DNA from: Streptomyces sp. SAI-135
GTDB lineage: Bacteria > Actinomycetota > Actinomycetes > Streptomycetales > Streptomycetaceae
Assembly (NCBI RefSeq): GCF_029893805.1
Contig: NZ_JARXYP010000002.1
Span: forward strand, 3,224,001 to 3,288,000
DNA length: 64,000 bases
Direction: 5' to 3'
How positions within the stretch are numbered: position 1 is the stretch's first letter; every line of letters begins with the position of its first letter. This document shows positions 33,991 to 46,939 of this stretch, piece after piece. The notes below the pieces were generated by a model, which saw nothing but the letters and a program-made list of their open reading frames with translations, did no database searches and was not told the DNA's origin. A program made the translations under genes and the position numbers.

Positions 33991-35063
33991 CGCAGGTCTC
34001 CCTTGTCCGACAACGCTGTCCTGGCGGCCTCGAGTTCGGCCGCGAGTATCTCCACGAGCTGCCCGGCGGGCAGTGCGCGTGCCATCCGGTGCCCCTGGCC
34101 CGCCCACAGCGCCATGCCCTGGGCGTCACCGGCCTTGGCGGCGGCCTTGCGGAGCGGGGCGGTCAGATGGTGGACCTCGGGGTAGGCCGCGGGGGCGTAC
34201 GGCCCGTGCTCGCGCACGAATCGGTTGACCAGGGCGCGGGCCGGTCTGCCGGAGAAGGCGCGGGTCAACTCGGTGCGGACGTGGAGGGGGTTGGTCAGCG
34301 CCTGCTTGTGCACGTCGTGGGCGCCGGACTCGGTCGTGGCGAGGAACGCCGTGCCGAGCTGGGCCGCGCTCGCGCCGGCGGCGAGGACGGCGGCGATCTG
34401 GCCGCCGCGCATGATGCCGCCGGCGGCGATGATCGGGAGGGTGACCGTCTCACGGACCTGGGCGACCAGGGAGAGCAGTCCGAGGCCGGAGCCGTCCTGC
34501 TCGGGGAGGTCGCGGTGGGTGCCCTGGTGGCCGCCGGCCTCGACGCCCTGCGCGACGACCGCGTCGGCGCCCGCGTACTGCACGGCGAGGGCCTCTTCGG
34601 GGGTGGTCGCGGTGACGAGGGTGAAGGTTCCGGCGCGCCGCAGCGACTCCAGGGCGTCGCTGCTCGGGACGCCGAAGTGGAAGGAGACCACCGGCACCGG
34701 GTTGTCGAGGAGTACGGCGAGCTTGGCGTCGTACCCGTCGTCGCGGCCGCTGTCCCGGTCGCCGAGCTCGGTGCCGTACCAGCCGGCCTCACCGGCCAGC
34801 TGGTGGGCGTAGACCTCGACCGCCGCGGGGTCGGCGGACTCGGGCTGCGGCATGAAGAGGTTGACGCCGAAAGGGCGCCCGGTCAGCCCGCGCAGCTGCT
34901 TGATCTCCTGGTACATCCCGTCGGCCGTCTTGTACCCGGCGGCGAGGAATCCGAGCCCGCCCGCCTCGGACACGGCGGCGGCGAGCCGCGGCACGGAGAC
35001 GCCGCCCGCCATGGGGGCCTGCACGATCGGATGCGGGAACAGATCGGTCAGTGCGGAGGACAT
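33987..35063 (-). CDS. Nitronate monooxygenase-like flavoenzyme
   Basis: A 358-residue FMN-dependent TIM-barrel protein of the nitronate monooxygenase/2-nitropropane dioxygenase family: PIVQAPMAGGVSVP at the start, VAQGVEAGGHQGTH (FMN and catalytic His region) and IIAAGGIMRGGQIAAVLAAGASA. The substrate is not predictable; these enzymes may detoxify propionate 3-nitronate. Coupled to rsmE by a 4-base overlap. Confidence 0.9.
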   Translation of the reverse strand: MSSALTDLFPHPIVQAPMAGGVSVPRLAAAVSEAGGLGFLAAGYKTADGMYQEIKQLRGLTGRPFGVNLFMPQPESADPAAVEVYAHQLAGEAGWYGTELGDRDSGRDDGYDAKLAVLLDNPVPVVSFHFGVPSSDALESLRRAGTFTLVTATTPEEALAVQYAGADAVVAQGVEAGGHQGTHRDLPEQDGSGLGLLSLVAQVRETVTLPIIAAGGIMRGGQIAAVLAAGASAAQLGTAFLATTESGAHDVHKQALTNPLHVRTELTRAFSGRPARALVNRFVREHGPYAPAAYPEVHHLTAPLRKAAAKAGDAQGMALWAGQGHRMARALPAGQLVEILAAELEAARTALSDKGDLR

Positions 35064-35114
35064 GACGGCATGTTGTCACGTCCTCCGGACAAGTCCGAAT
35101 CCGACCTCGGGACG

Positions 35115-35288
35115 GCTCAGGTCCGCCCGTTGAAAGCGTCCTTCAACCGCGAGAACAACCCCTGCTGCCCCGGCTGACTGCGCCTCCCCGGGGGACGACC
35201 CCCGAACCCCCAGCAGTCGCCCCGCCGCTCAGGTCCGCCCGTTGAAAGCGTCCTTCAACCGCGAGAACAGCCCCTGCTGCCCCGGCTG
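35115..35288. repeat. 62-bp direct repeat of the dnaJ 3' end
   Basis: 35115-35176 and 35227-35288 are 62-base direct repeats with one mismatch, offset 112 bp. The second is the end of dnaJ (coding the last ~20 residues and stop); the first is a non-coding duplicate in the gap before the nitronate monooxygenase gene. Confidence 0.9.
35185..35204 (-). terminator. Hairpin after dnaJ
   Basis: GGGGG (35190 region), four bases ACGA, CCCCC form a short GC-only stem between the two dnaJ-end repeats, 25-45 bases beyond the dnaJ stop. No U-run. Confidence 0.45.
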
Positions 35289-36368
35289 GAACTGCCCCGT
35301 GGGCCGTTCCTCGCCGCGCAGCTTGGCCAGCTCGCGCAGGAGGCGTTCCTGCTCGGGGTCCAGCTTGGTCGGGGTCTGGACCTCGACGTGGACGATGAGG
35401 TCGCCCCGGCCGCCGCCGCGCAGGTGCGTGACGCCCCGGCCGTGCAGCGGGATCGACTGGCCGGACTGGGTGCCCGGGCGGATGTCGACCTCCTCCATGC
35501 CGTCGAGCGTCTCCAGCGGGACCTTGGTGCCGAGGGACGCCGCGGTCATCGGGATGGTGACCGTGCAGTGCAGGTCGTCGCCGCGCCGCTGGAACATCGG
35601 GTGCGGGAGCTCGTGGATCTCGACGTAGAGGTCACCGGCGGGGCCGCCGCCGGGGCCGACCTCGCCCTCGCCCGCGAGCTGGATCCGCGTGCCGTTGTCC
35701 ACACCGGCCGGGATCTTCACGGTCAGCGTGCGGCGCGAGCGGACCCGGCCGTCGCCGGCGCACTCCGGGCACGGCGTCGGGACCACGGTGCCGAAGCCCT
35801 GGCACTGCGGGCACGGACGGGACGTCATGACCTGGCCCAGGAAGGACCGCGTCACCTGCGAGACCTCACCGCGGCCGCGGCACATGTCACACGTCTGGGC
35901 GGAGGTCCCGGGCGCCGCGCCCTCACCGTTGCAGGTGGAGCAGACGATCGCCGTGTCGACCTGGATGTCCTTCGTGGTGCCGAAGGCCGCCTCGTCGAGC
36001 TCGATCTCCAGCCGGATCATCGCGTCCTGGCCGCGCCGGGTCCGCGAGCGCGGACCCCGCTGCGAGGCCGTGCCGAAGAACGCGTCCATGATGTCCGAGA
36101 AGTTCCCGAACCCACCGGCCCCGAAGCCGCCCGCGCCACCGCCGCCGGCCTGCGAGAGCGGGTCGCCGCCGAGGTCGTAGACCTGCTTCTTCTGCGGGTC
36201 CGACAACACCTCGTAGGCGGCGTTGATCTCCTTGAACCGCTCCTGGGTCTTGGGATCCGGGTTGACGTCCGGGTGCAGCTCGCGCGCGAGCCTGCGGAAC
36301 GCCTTCTTGATCTCATCCTGCGACGCGTCGCGGCGCACGCCGAGAACGGCGTAGTAGTCCGTGGCCAC
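35229..36368 (-). CDS. dnaJ: Chaperone DnaJ (second locus, hrcA-linked)
   Basis: A 379-residue type I J-protein co-chaperone of DnaK. J domain 1-70 with HPD in LHPDVNPD, Gly/Phe-rich region (GGGGAGGFGAGGFGNF), zinc domain with four CxxCxGxG-type repeats (CSTCNGEG, CDMCRGRG, CPQCQGFG, CPECAGDG), then substrate-binding C-terminal domains. GTG 36368 directly follows the hrcA stop. The tail QPGQQGLFSRLKDAFNGRT is duplicated as DNA downstream. Heat-inducible through CIRCE/HrcA. Confidence 0.96.
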   Translation of the reverse strand: MATDYYAVLGVRRDASQDEIKKAFRRLARELHPDVNPDPKTQERFKEINAAYEVLSDPQKKQVYDLGGDPLSQAGGGGAGGFGAGGFGNFSDIMDAFFGTASQRGPRSRTRRGQDAMIRLEIELDEAAFGTTKDIQVDTAIVCSTCNGEGAAPGTSAQTCDMCRGRGEVSQVTRSFLGQVMTSRPCPQCQGFGTVVPTPCPECAGDGRVRSRRTLTVKIPAGVDNGTRIQLAGEGEVGPGGGPAGDLYVEIHELPHPMFQRRGDDLHCTVTIPMTAASLGTKVPLETLDGMEEVDIRPGTQSGQSIPLHGRGVTHLRGGGRGDLIVHVEVQTPTKLDPEQERLLRELAKLRGEERPTGQFQPGQQGLFSRLKDAFNGRT

Positions 36369-37385
36369 TTACGACTCCGCCAGGATCTGTCCGACGTACC
36401 GTGCCACTGCGCGTACCGCTCCCATCGTTCCCGGGTAATCCATGCGGGTCGGTCCGACCACGCCGAGCTTGGCGACTGCCTCGCCGCCCGAACCGTAGCC
36501 GACCGACACCACCGAAGTGGAGTTGAGTCCCTCGTAGGCGTTCTCATGACCGATGCGTACGGTCATGCCCGAATCCCCGGCCTCGCCAAGCAACTTGAGG
36601 AGCACGACCTGCTCCTCCAGCGCTTCCAGGACGGGCCGGATCGTGAGGGGAAAGTCATGTCCGAAGCGGGTGAGGTTGGCGGTGCCGCCGATCATCAGCC
36701 GCTCCTCGTTCTCCTCGACGAGCGTCTCCAGGAGAGTGGAGAGCACTGTCGAGACCGTACCCCGGTCCTCGACGTCGAAGCCCTCGGGCAGGTCCTCGAC
36801 CAGCCGGGGCACGTCGGCGAACCGCCGCCCCGCGATCCGGCTGTTGAGACGCGCCCGCAGATCGGCCAGCGAGGCCTCCCCGAAGGGCGCCGGGCAGTCG
36901 ACCATGCGCTGCTCGACCCGGCCGGTGTCCGTGATCAGCACGAGCATCACGCGCGCGGGGGCGAGCGAGAGCAGCTCCACGTGCCGCACGGTCGAGCGGG
37001 TGAGGGAGGGGTACTGCACGACGGCCACCTGCCGGGTCAGCTGCGCGAGCAGCCGCACGGTCCGGGCCACGACGTCGTCGAGGTCGACCGCGCCGTCGAG
37101 GAAGTTCTGGATCGCGCGCCGCTCGGGCGCGGTCATCGGCTTGACGCCCGCCAGCTTGTCGACGAACAGCCGGTAACCCTTGTCGGTCGGGATCCGCCCG
37201 GCACTGGTGTGCGGCTGGGCGATGAACCCTTCCTCCTCCAGGACCGCCATGTCGTTGCGCACGGTCGCCGGGGAGACTCCGAGGTTGTGCCGCTCGGTCA
37301 GGGCCTTGGACCCGACCGGCTCCTCGGTGCCGACGTAGTCCTGGACGATGGCGCGCAACACCTGAAGCCTGCGTTCACTCAGCAT
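36369..37385 (-). CDS. hrcA: Heat-inducible transcription repressor HrcA
   Basis: A 338-residue repressor binding CIRCE elements. Winged helix at 1-75 (VGSKALTERHNLGVSPATVRNDMAVLEE in pieces) followed by the HrcA GAF-like and dimerisation domains. ATG 37385 has GGAGGTG 7-8 bases upstream. A CIRCE-like operator lies 39-65 bases upstream, so the hrcA-dnaJ operon is autoregulated. Confidence 0.97.
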   Translation of the reverse strand: MLSERRLQVLRAIVQDYVGTEEPVGSKALTERHNLGVSPATVRNDMAVLEEEGFIAQPHTSAGRIPTDKGYRLFVDKLAGVKPMTAPERRAIQNFLDGAVDLDDVVARTVRLLAQLTRQVAVVQYPSLTRSTVRHVELLSLAPARVMLVLITDTGRVEQRMVDCPAPFGEASLADLRARLNSRIAGRRFADVPRLVEDLPEGFDVEDRGTVSTVLSTLLETLVEENEERLMIGGTANLTRFGHDFPLTIRPVLEALEEQVVLLKLLGEAGDSGMTVRIGHENAYEGLNSTSVVSVGYGSGGEAVAKLGVVGPTRMDYPGTMGAVRAVARYVGQILAES

Positions 37386-37423
37386 CGCGCGCACCTCCAG
37401 AGGTCGTTTCCGTGGCGTCTCGC

Positions 37424-37450
37424 CTGGCACTCTGTCCGTCCGAGTGCCAA
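37424..37450 (-). promoter_or_regulatory. CIRCE operator
   Basis: Minus strand TTGGCACTC, 9 bases, GAGTGCCAG: the CIRCE inverted repeat (consensus TTAGCACTC-N9-GAGTGCTAA) with the same spacer, slightly degenerate at the outer bases as in other Streptomyces copies. Located upstream of hrcA. Confidence 0.9.
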
Positions 37451-37535
37451 CGCTCCCCGGCCAGTGTACGGCGGTGGGGTACTCCCTGGGCAAGGCTGGT
37501 CCTGGCGTGACGGGTTGTACGGCTAGCGTCGCGGT

Positions 37536-38264
37536 ATGACGGTGACTTGGGAAGAGCTCGGGTGGGAGCGGGTAGCGACCGGGGTGGGGCGGTGCCGGCT
37601 GCCCACCTGGGACTGTACGGCGGGCCTGGTGATCGGCGAGGGCACGGCCCTGTTGGTCGACGCGGGCTCCGGTCTCGCGGAGGGCGCCCGGCTGCGCGCA
37701 CAGGCCGAGGAACTGGCCGGCCATCGTGTGACCCATCTCGCGCTCACCCACCCCCATTTCGACCATGTCTTCGGTGCGGCGGCCTTCGCGGGGGCGGAGG
37801 TGTTCGGCGCGGTGGGCGTGGAGACGGTGCTGACGGGGCGGCTGGGCCGTGCGGGGCTGCGGGCGGACGCGGTGGCCAACGGACTGAACCCGGCGGTGGC
37901 CGACGAGGCGGTGGACGCGCTCGTCACCCCCCGGCACCACGTCTCGGGCGAGTGGACGCTGGACCTCGGCGGCGGCCGCCAGGTCCTGCTGGCGAACGTC
38001 GGCCCCGGCCACACGGCCCACGACCTCGCCGTCCTCGTCCCCGGCACCCCGGAGGTCGTCTTCTGCGGCGACCTGGTCGAGGAGTCCGGCGAACCGCAGG
38101 CGGGCCCGGACGCCGTACCGCCGCACTGGCCCGCCGCGCTGGACCGGCTCCTCGACCTGGGCGGCGAGGACGCGCTGTACGTGCCCGGTCACGGAGCGGT
38201 GGTGGACGCGGCGTTCGTGCGGGCCCAGCGGGACGCGCTGGCGGCACGCTTCGGCGTGTCGTAG
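37536..38264 (+). CDS. Metallo-beta-lactamase-fold hydrolase
   Basis: A 242-residue MBL-fold protein with THPHFDH (zinc motif HxHxDH), a downstream GHTAHDLAVLVP His, CGDLVE bridging Asp and a C-terminal VPGHG His. Substrate unknown (glyoxalase II/thioesterase-like). A TAGCGT -10 element ends 5 bases before ATG 37536, so it is probably leaderless. Divergent from hrcA. Confidence 0.88.
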   Translation: MTVTWEELGWERVATGVGRCRLPTWDCTAGLVIGEGTALLVDAGSGLAEGARLRAQAEELAGHRVTHLALTHPHFDHVFGAAAFAGAEVFGAVGVETVLTGRLGRAGLRADAVANGLNPAVADEAVDALVTPRHHVSGEWTLDLGGGRQVLLANVGPGHTAHDLAVLVPGTPEVVFCGDLVEESGEPQAGPDAVPPHWPAALDRLLDLGGEDALYVPGHGAVVDAAFVRAQRDALAARFGVS

Positions 38265-38298
38265 TGATCCGCCGCATGGTTCTCCTATCGTCATCCGA

Positions 38299-39105
38299 AT
38301 GCGCCAGTACTCCGCCGACCTGACCCCTCCGTGGAAGAAGCCGAAGCCGGTGCCGGAGGTGCCCGCCGAGCCCGGCCTGGTGGTCGAGGAGCCGGGTACC
38401 GGGTTCTGCGGCGCGGTGATCCGCTGCGAGGCGGGCACGGTCACGCTGGAGGACCGCTTCGGCAAGCACCGGGTGTTCCCGCTGGAGCCCCGCGGTTTCC
38501 TCCTGGAGGGCCGGGTGGTGACCCTGGTCCGGCCTTCGGCCGCCTCTCCCGTACGACCGTCCCGTACCGCGTCCGGCTCGGTGGCCGTCCCCGGCGCACG
38601 CGCACGCGTGGCCCGCGCCGGCCGCATCTACGTCGAGGGCCGCCACGACGCGGAACTGGTGGAGAAGGTCTGGGGCGACGACCTGCGCATCGAGGGTGTG
38701 GTCGTGGAGTACCTGGAGGGCGTGGACGACCTGCCGGCGATCGTGGCCGAGTTCGCACCGGGCCCGGACGCCCGCCTCGGCGTCCTGGTGGACCACCTGG
38801 TGCCCGGCAGCAAGGAGTCCCGCATCGCGGCCTCGGTGACCAGCGAACACGCCCTGGTCGTCGGTCACCCGTACATCGACATCTGGGAGGCGGTGAAGCC
38901 GTCGTCCCTGGGCATCGAGGCATGGCCCCGTGTCCCGCACGGCCAGGACTGGAAGACAGGCGTGTGCAAGGCCCTGGGCTGGCCGTCGGAGAACACCGGC
39001 GCGGTGTGGCAGGCGATCCTGAAGCGGGTGAACTCCTACAAGGACCTGGAGCCCGAGTTGCTCGGCCGAGTGGAAGAACTGATCGACTTCGTCACGTCGC
39101 CCTAG
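38299..39105 (+). CDS. DUF3097 family protein
   Basis: A 268-residue actinobacteria-specific protein. The N-terminus MRQYSADLTPPWKKPKPVPEVPAEPG in pieces and the central RIYVEGRHDAELVEKVWGDDLRIEGVVVEYL with VLVDHLVPGSKE are characteristic; the latter resembles a TOPRIM-like nucleotide or metal site (E...D-H). Function unknown. TATCGT ends 7 bases before ATG 38299, suggesting a leaderless transcript. Confidence 0.9.
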   Translation: MRQYSADLTPPWKKPKPVPEVPAEPGLVVEEPGTGFCGAVIRCEAGTVTLEDRFGKHRVFPLEPRGFLLEGRVVTLVRPSAASPVRPSRTASGSVAVPGARARVARAGRIYVEGRHDAELVEKVWGDDLRIEGVVVEYLEGVDDLPAIVAEFAPGPDARLGVLVDHLVPGSKESRIAASVTSEHALVVGHPYIDIWEAVKPSSLGIEAWPRVPHGQDWKTGVCKALGWPSENTGAVWQAILKRVNSYKDLEPELLGRVEELIDFVTSP

Positions 39106-39430
39106 CGGATCCGCGCGGCGGGTCTGCGCGGCGGGTCGGCGGGGCGTGTCGAACGGCTGCGGGTTCGTTGTGACTGGTCGCGCAGTTCCCACCACCCCTT
39201 GGGTGGGTGCAGCTACGTCGGCGTGTCACTGATGGCAGCCGCAACCTGCTCAGGGGCGCGAGGAACTGCGCGACCAGCCCCCACCCACCCGCAGCCGCCA
39301 AGGCGCATGCAACCAGCTGGACATCCCACCGACGGCAACCCCACCCACCCAGGGGCGCGGGGAACTGCGCGACCAGCCCCCACCGACCCGCAGCCGCCAC
39401 ACGACACGCACCCCCCACCCCCGTAGGCGC
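39106..39430. repeat. 325-bp gene-free gap with three dispersed repeat copies
   Basis: Between the convergent DUF3097 and hemW genes. Copies: 39173-39198 (minus, diverged), 39252-39280 (plus, one mismatch) and 39351-39380 (plus, exact core GGGGCGCGGGGAACTGCGCG). The two plus copies share flanking CCACC-rich sequence, indicating local duplication of about 100 bp. No gene is supported here. Confidence 0.85.
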
Positions 39431-40663
39431 TCAGTCCACCAGATCCCGCACCACCGCATCCGCCAGCAACCGCCCCCGAAGCGTCAGCACAGCCCGCCCC
39501 TCCTCATAGGGCCGGGCCTCCAGCAGCCCCTCCCCCAGCGCCCGGCGAGAAGCGCGCAGCCCCTCCTCCCGCAGCAGCGACAACGGCACCCCCTCCCGCA
39601 GCCGCAGCTCCAGCAGGATCCGCTCCACCCGCCGGTCCTCGTCCGAGAGCAGCTCACGCCCCGCACCCGGCGACTTCCCCGAAGCCAGCGCCGCCGCGTA
39701 CGCCCCCGGATGCTTCACGTTCCACCACCGCACCCCGCCCACGTGCGAGTGCGCTCCAGGCCCCGCTCCCCACCAGTCGGCGCCCCGCCAGTACAGCTCG
39801 TTGTGCAGGCACCGGCCCGCCTCCGAGGTGGCCCAGTTGGAGACCTCGTACCAGTCGAACCCGGCCTCCGCGAACACCGCGTCCGCGATCAGGTACCGGT
39901 CCGCGTGCACGTCGTCGTCGGTCATCGGGACCTCGCCCCGGCGGATGCGACGAGCGAGCTGGGTGCCCTCCTCGACGATCAGCGCGTACGCCGACACGTG
40001 GTCCGGTCCGGCTCCGATCGCCGCCTCCAGGGAGGCCCGCCAGTCGTCGTCGGACTCACCGGGGGTGCCGTAGATCAGATCGAGGTTGACGTGGTCGAAG
40101 CCCGCTGCCCTGGCCTCGGCCACACACGCCTCCGGCCGCCCCGGCGTGTGCGTGCGGTCCAGCACCTTCAGCACGTGCTGCCGCGCGCTCTGCATCCCGA
40201 AGGAGACCCGGTTGAAGCCGCCCTCCCGCAGCGCCGCCAGATAGGCCGGGTCCACGGACTCCGGGTTCGCCTCGGTCGTCACCTCCGCGTCGGGCGCGAG
40301 CCCGAACTCGTCACGGATCGCCCCCAGCATCCGTACGAGATCACCGGCGGCCAGGAGCGTCGGGGTGCCGCCCCCGACGAACACCGTGCGGACGGGCCGC
40401 GGGTCGTCGCCCAGTACCTTCCGCGCCAGGCGGACCTCGTCGATCAGGGTGTCCGCGTAGTTGTCGCGGGAGGCCAGCACTCCGCCCGAACCACGCAGCT
40501 CGGTCGCGGTGTAGGTGTTGAAGTCGCAGTAGCCGCAGCGGGTGGCGCAGTACGGAACGTGCAGGTAGAAGCCGAGAGGGCGGTCGGCGGACCCGGCGAG
40601 CGCGGACGCGGGCAGCGAGCCGTCGTCGGGGACGGGTTCACCGTCGGGGAGTGCGGAAGGCAT
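39431..40663 (-). CDS. hemW: Radical SAM heme chaperone HemW
   Basis: A 410-residue radical SAM protein that delivers heme to respiratory targets; often annotated as coproporphyrinogen oxidase HemN. The 4Fe-4S motif CATRCGYCDF (C39, C43, C46) lacks the additional cysteine of true HemN, and FVGGGTPTLL is the SAM-binding GGE-like motif. ATG 40663 matches homologue starts; ATG 40672 is an alternative. Confidence 0.92.
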   Translation of the reverse strand: MPSALPDGEPVPDDGSLPASALAGSADRPLGFYLHVPYCATRCGYCDFNTYTATELRGSGGVLASRDNYADTLIDEVRLARKVLGDDPRPVRTVFVGGGTPTLLAAGDLVRMLGAIRDEFGLAPDAEVTTEANPESVDPAYLAALREGGFNRVSFGMQSARQHVLKVLDRTHTPGRPEACVAEARAAGFDHVNLDLIYGTPGESDDDWRASLEAAIGAGPDHVSAYALIVEEGTQLARRIRRGEVPMTDDDVHADRYLIADAVFAEAGFDWYEVSNWATSEAGRCLHNELYWRGADWWGAGPGAHSHVGGVRWWNVKHPGAYAAALASGKSPGAGRELLSDEDRRVERILLELRLREGVPLSLLREEGLRASRRALGEGLLEARPYEEGRAVLTLRGRLLADAVVRDLVD

Positions 40664-40693
40664 GTCCTCCATTGTCCAGCACCCCGCGGACAC

Positions 40694-42682
40694 CTACTCC
40701 GCCTGCAGCACCAGCAGCGCCAGATCGTCCTCCGGGGGCCGGGCCCCGAACTCGTGCACCAGCCGTTTGATCCGCTCCGCGATCAGCTCGGCGTCCAGTC
40801 CCGCGCACCCGGCGAGCGCCTCGGCGAGGCCGTCCTCGTCGTCGAACTGCCGGGGGCCGCTGCGCCGCTCGGTGACCCCGTCGGTGACGCACAGCAGGCT
40901 GTCACCGGGCCGCAGCTCGAAGGTCTCGCTGGTGTACGTCTCGTCCTCGACGACGCCGAGCAGGGTCTGCGGCCGGGCTGCCGTACGGACCTCACCGCCC
41001 GCCCCGAGCAGCAGCGGCAGCGGATGCCCGGCGGAGGCGAGGGTGCAGCGCACGCCGCCCTCGAAGGGCGCGAGCTCGCCGTACAGGAGGGACAGGAAGC
41101 GGGTCTGGGGGCCGTCCCCGGGGTTCATGGGGCGTCCGCCGGCGGCCGCCAGGGCTCGCGCGGCCGCGTCCGCGGCCTCCGTGGCGTCGTCGAGGAGCAG
41201 CTGGTTGAGGCGGTCCAGTACGTCGGCGACGCGGTAGCCCTCGCGGGCCAGCAGCCGGAGCCAGGGCCGCGCGAGGCCGATCACCACGGCGGCCTCGGGG
41301 CCCTTGCCCTGGACGTCGCCGACGGCGAAGCACCAGCGGCCGTCACCGGCCGGGAAGAGGTCGTAGAAGTCGCCGCTGGGGCCGCCCTTGTCGCACGGCT
41401 CGTACACCAGGGCGCTGCGCACCCCGGGGATCTCGGCGACCGCGCCGGGCAGCAGGCCGCGCTGGAGGACCGCGCTGATGGTGGCCTGGCGGGCGTACTG
41501 GCGGGCCGCGCCGATGGCGAGCGCCACCCGGCGGCTGAGGTCCTCGACGAGCCCGGTGATCTCGTCGGGGAAGGAGATCAGCCCGGCCCGGCCGATGACC
41601 AGGGTGCCCAGCGGGCGGCCCCCGGCGGTCAGGCGGTAGGCGAGCGCGGAGCCGTGGGTGCCGTGCGCGCCCAGTGCGCCGCCGGGCCAGGGGAACGGCA
41701 CGGGCCCGGGCCGGTCGGGCCCCGACGGGACGGGCGGCTCCTTCTCCAGCGCCCGCCGCAGTTCCTCGATCCGGGTCTCGGAGCAGTGCCACACCCGGGC
41801 CAGCCGGGGCCCGGACGCACCGCCCTCGCCCCAGCCCGTCCCGCTCCCGGGCTCACCCGGACGAGGGGATCCCCAGCGTCCGGCGACCTCGTCCTCCAGC
41901 CACACCGCGCACCAGTCGGCCAGCCGCGGCACGATCAGCTGGCCGGCGAGCGCGGCGACCAGGTTCTCGTCGAGCTGCCCGGCGAGCAGGTCGGAGGCCT
42001 CGGCGAGGAAGGACAGGGCACCGCGGTTGAGCCAGTCGCGGTCCGGCTCGCCGTGGGGCTCGGGCGCGGCCGGGGTCCGGGACGGGGGTGGTTCCGGGGC
42101 GAGCATCCCGGCGACCCGCAGTCCTCGCTCGTTCGCCTGCTCGCCGCTGTACGCCTGGATTCCGTCGAGGGTGTCCTTGCCGCCGGCCGGGAGCTGCGCC
42201 CACACGGTCTTGGCACCGGTGCGGTAGGTGACCCCCCAGGTCTCGGAGAGGGCGGCGACCAGGCGCAGTCCGCGCCCGTACTCCGGTGTGCCGTACGCGG
42301 GTTCGAAGTCACCGCCGCGGGGGGCGCGTGAGGGGTGGTGGTCGAGGACCTCGATGACGAGGGCGCCGGTGTGCGCCTCCAGGCGGCAGTGCAGCTCGAT
42401 GTCGGTGCCGGCGTGCACGACGGCGTTGGTGACGAGTTCGCTGACGACGACCACCGCGTCGTCGGCCTGCCGGTCGGTGAGCAACTCGGTTCCGGGCAAG
42501 GCGAGTTCGTTCCATTCGGCGACCGCCTCCCGTATCAGGGCCCGGGCCGAGCCCGGGGCGAGCGGGCCGCCGGGGAGGGTGGCGCGGGTGTGCGCCGGGG
42601 CGCGCGGGAGCGTGCCGCCGTCGCGCGCGGGCGGATCGGACGCGCGGGCAACGGACTCCCGTTGCACAGGAATGGCCCCCAT
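40694..42682 (-). CDS. SpoIIE-type PP2C phosphatase with anti-sigma-like ATPase and GAF domains
   Basis: A 662-residue cytoplasmic regulator. An N-terminal HATPase_c domain (about 45-165: VVVVSELVTNAVVHAG, GRGLRLVAALSETWG) is like RsbW-type anti-sigma kinases; a GAF-like segment (about 235-400) and a C-terminal PP2C/SpoIIE phosphatase (about 420-660, CFAVGDVQGKGPEAA with the metal Asp, DGVTERR, DDLALLVL) follow. Both kinase-like and phosphatase modules in one chain fit partner-switching control of sigma factors. Divergent from the hybrid kinase gene across a 102-bp gap, suggesting shared regulation. Confidence 0.9.
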   Translation of the reverse strand: MGAIPVQRESVARASDPPARDGGTLPRAPAHTRATLPGGPLAPGSARALIREAVAEWNELALPGTELLTDRQADDAVVVVSELVTNAVVHAGTDIELHCRLEAHTGALVIEVLDHHPSRAPRGGDFEPAYGTPEYGRGLRLVAALSETWGVTYRTGAKTVWAQLPAGGKDTLDGIQAYSGEQANERGLRVAGMLAPEPPPSRTPAAPEPHGEPDRDWLNRGALSFLAEASDLLAGQLDENLVAALAGQLIVPRLADWCAVWLEDEVAGRWGSPRPGEPGSGTGWGEGGASGPRLARVWHCSETRIEELRRALEKEPPVPSGPDRPGPVPFPWPGGALGAHGTHGSALAYRLTAGGRPLGTLVIGRAGLISFPDEITGLVEDLSRRVALAIGAARQYARQATISAVLQRGLLPGAVAEIPGVRSALVYEPCDKGGPSGDFYDLFPAGDGRWCFAVGDVQGKGPEAAVVIGLARPWLRLLAREGYRVADVLDRLNQLLLDDATEAADAAARALAAAGGRPMNPGDGPQTRFLSLLYGELAPFEGGVRCTLASAGHPLPLLLGAGGEVRTAARPQTLLGVVEDETYTSETFELRPGDSLLCVTDGVTERRSGPRQFDDEDGLAEALAGCAGLDAELIAERIKRLVHEFGARPPEDDLALLVLQAE

Positions 42683-42784
42683 CTCCGTCTCCCCGAGCAG
42701 TTCGGACGAATACGCCTCAGTCGATGCGGACAGAGTGACAGACTGGCCACGCCCATAAGCGCCGAGTTACCGAAGTGGGCCGCC

Positions 42785-46928
<4,144 letters not shown>

Positions 46929-46939
<11 letters not shown>

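Noticed and set aside
42335..42784. N-terminal extension of the hybrid kinase by 150 codons
   Set aside because: It runs through the divergent promoter and antisense to the SpoIIE-type gene; ATG 42785 is the sensible start.
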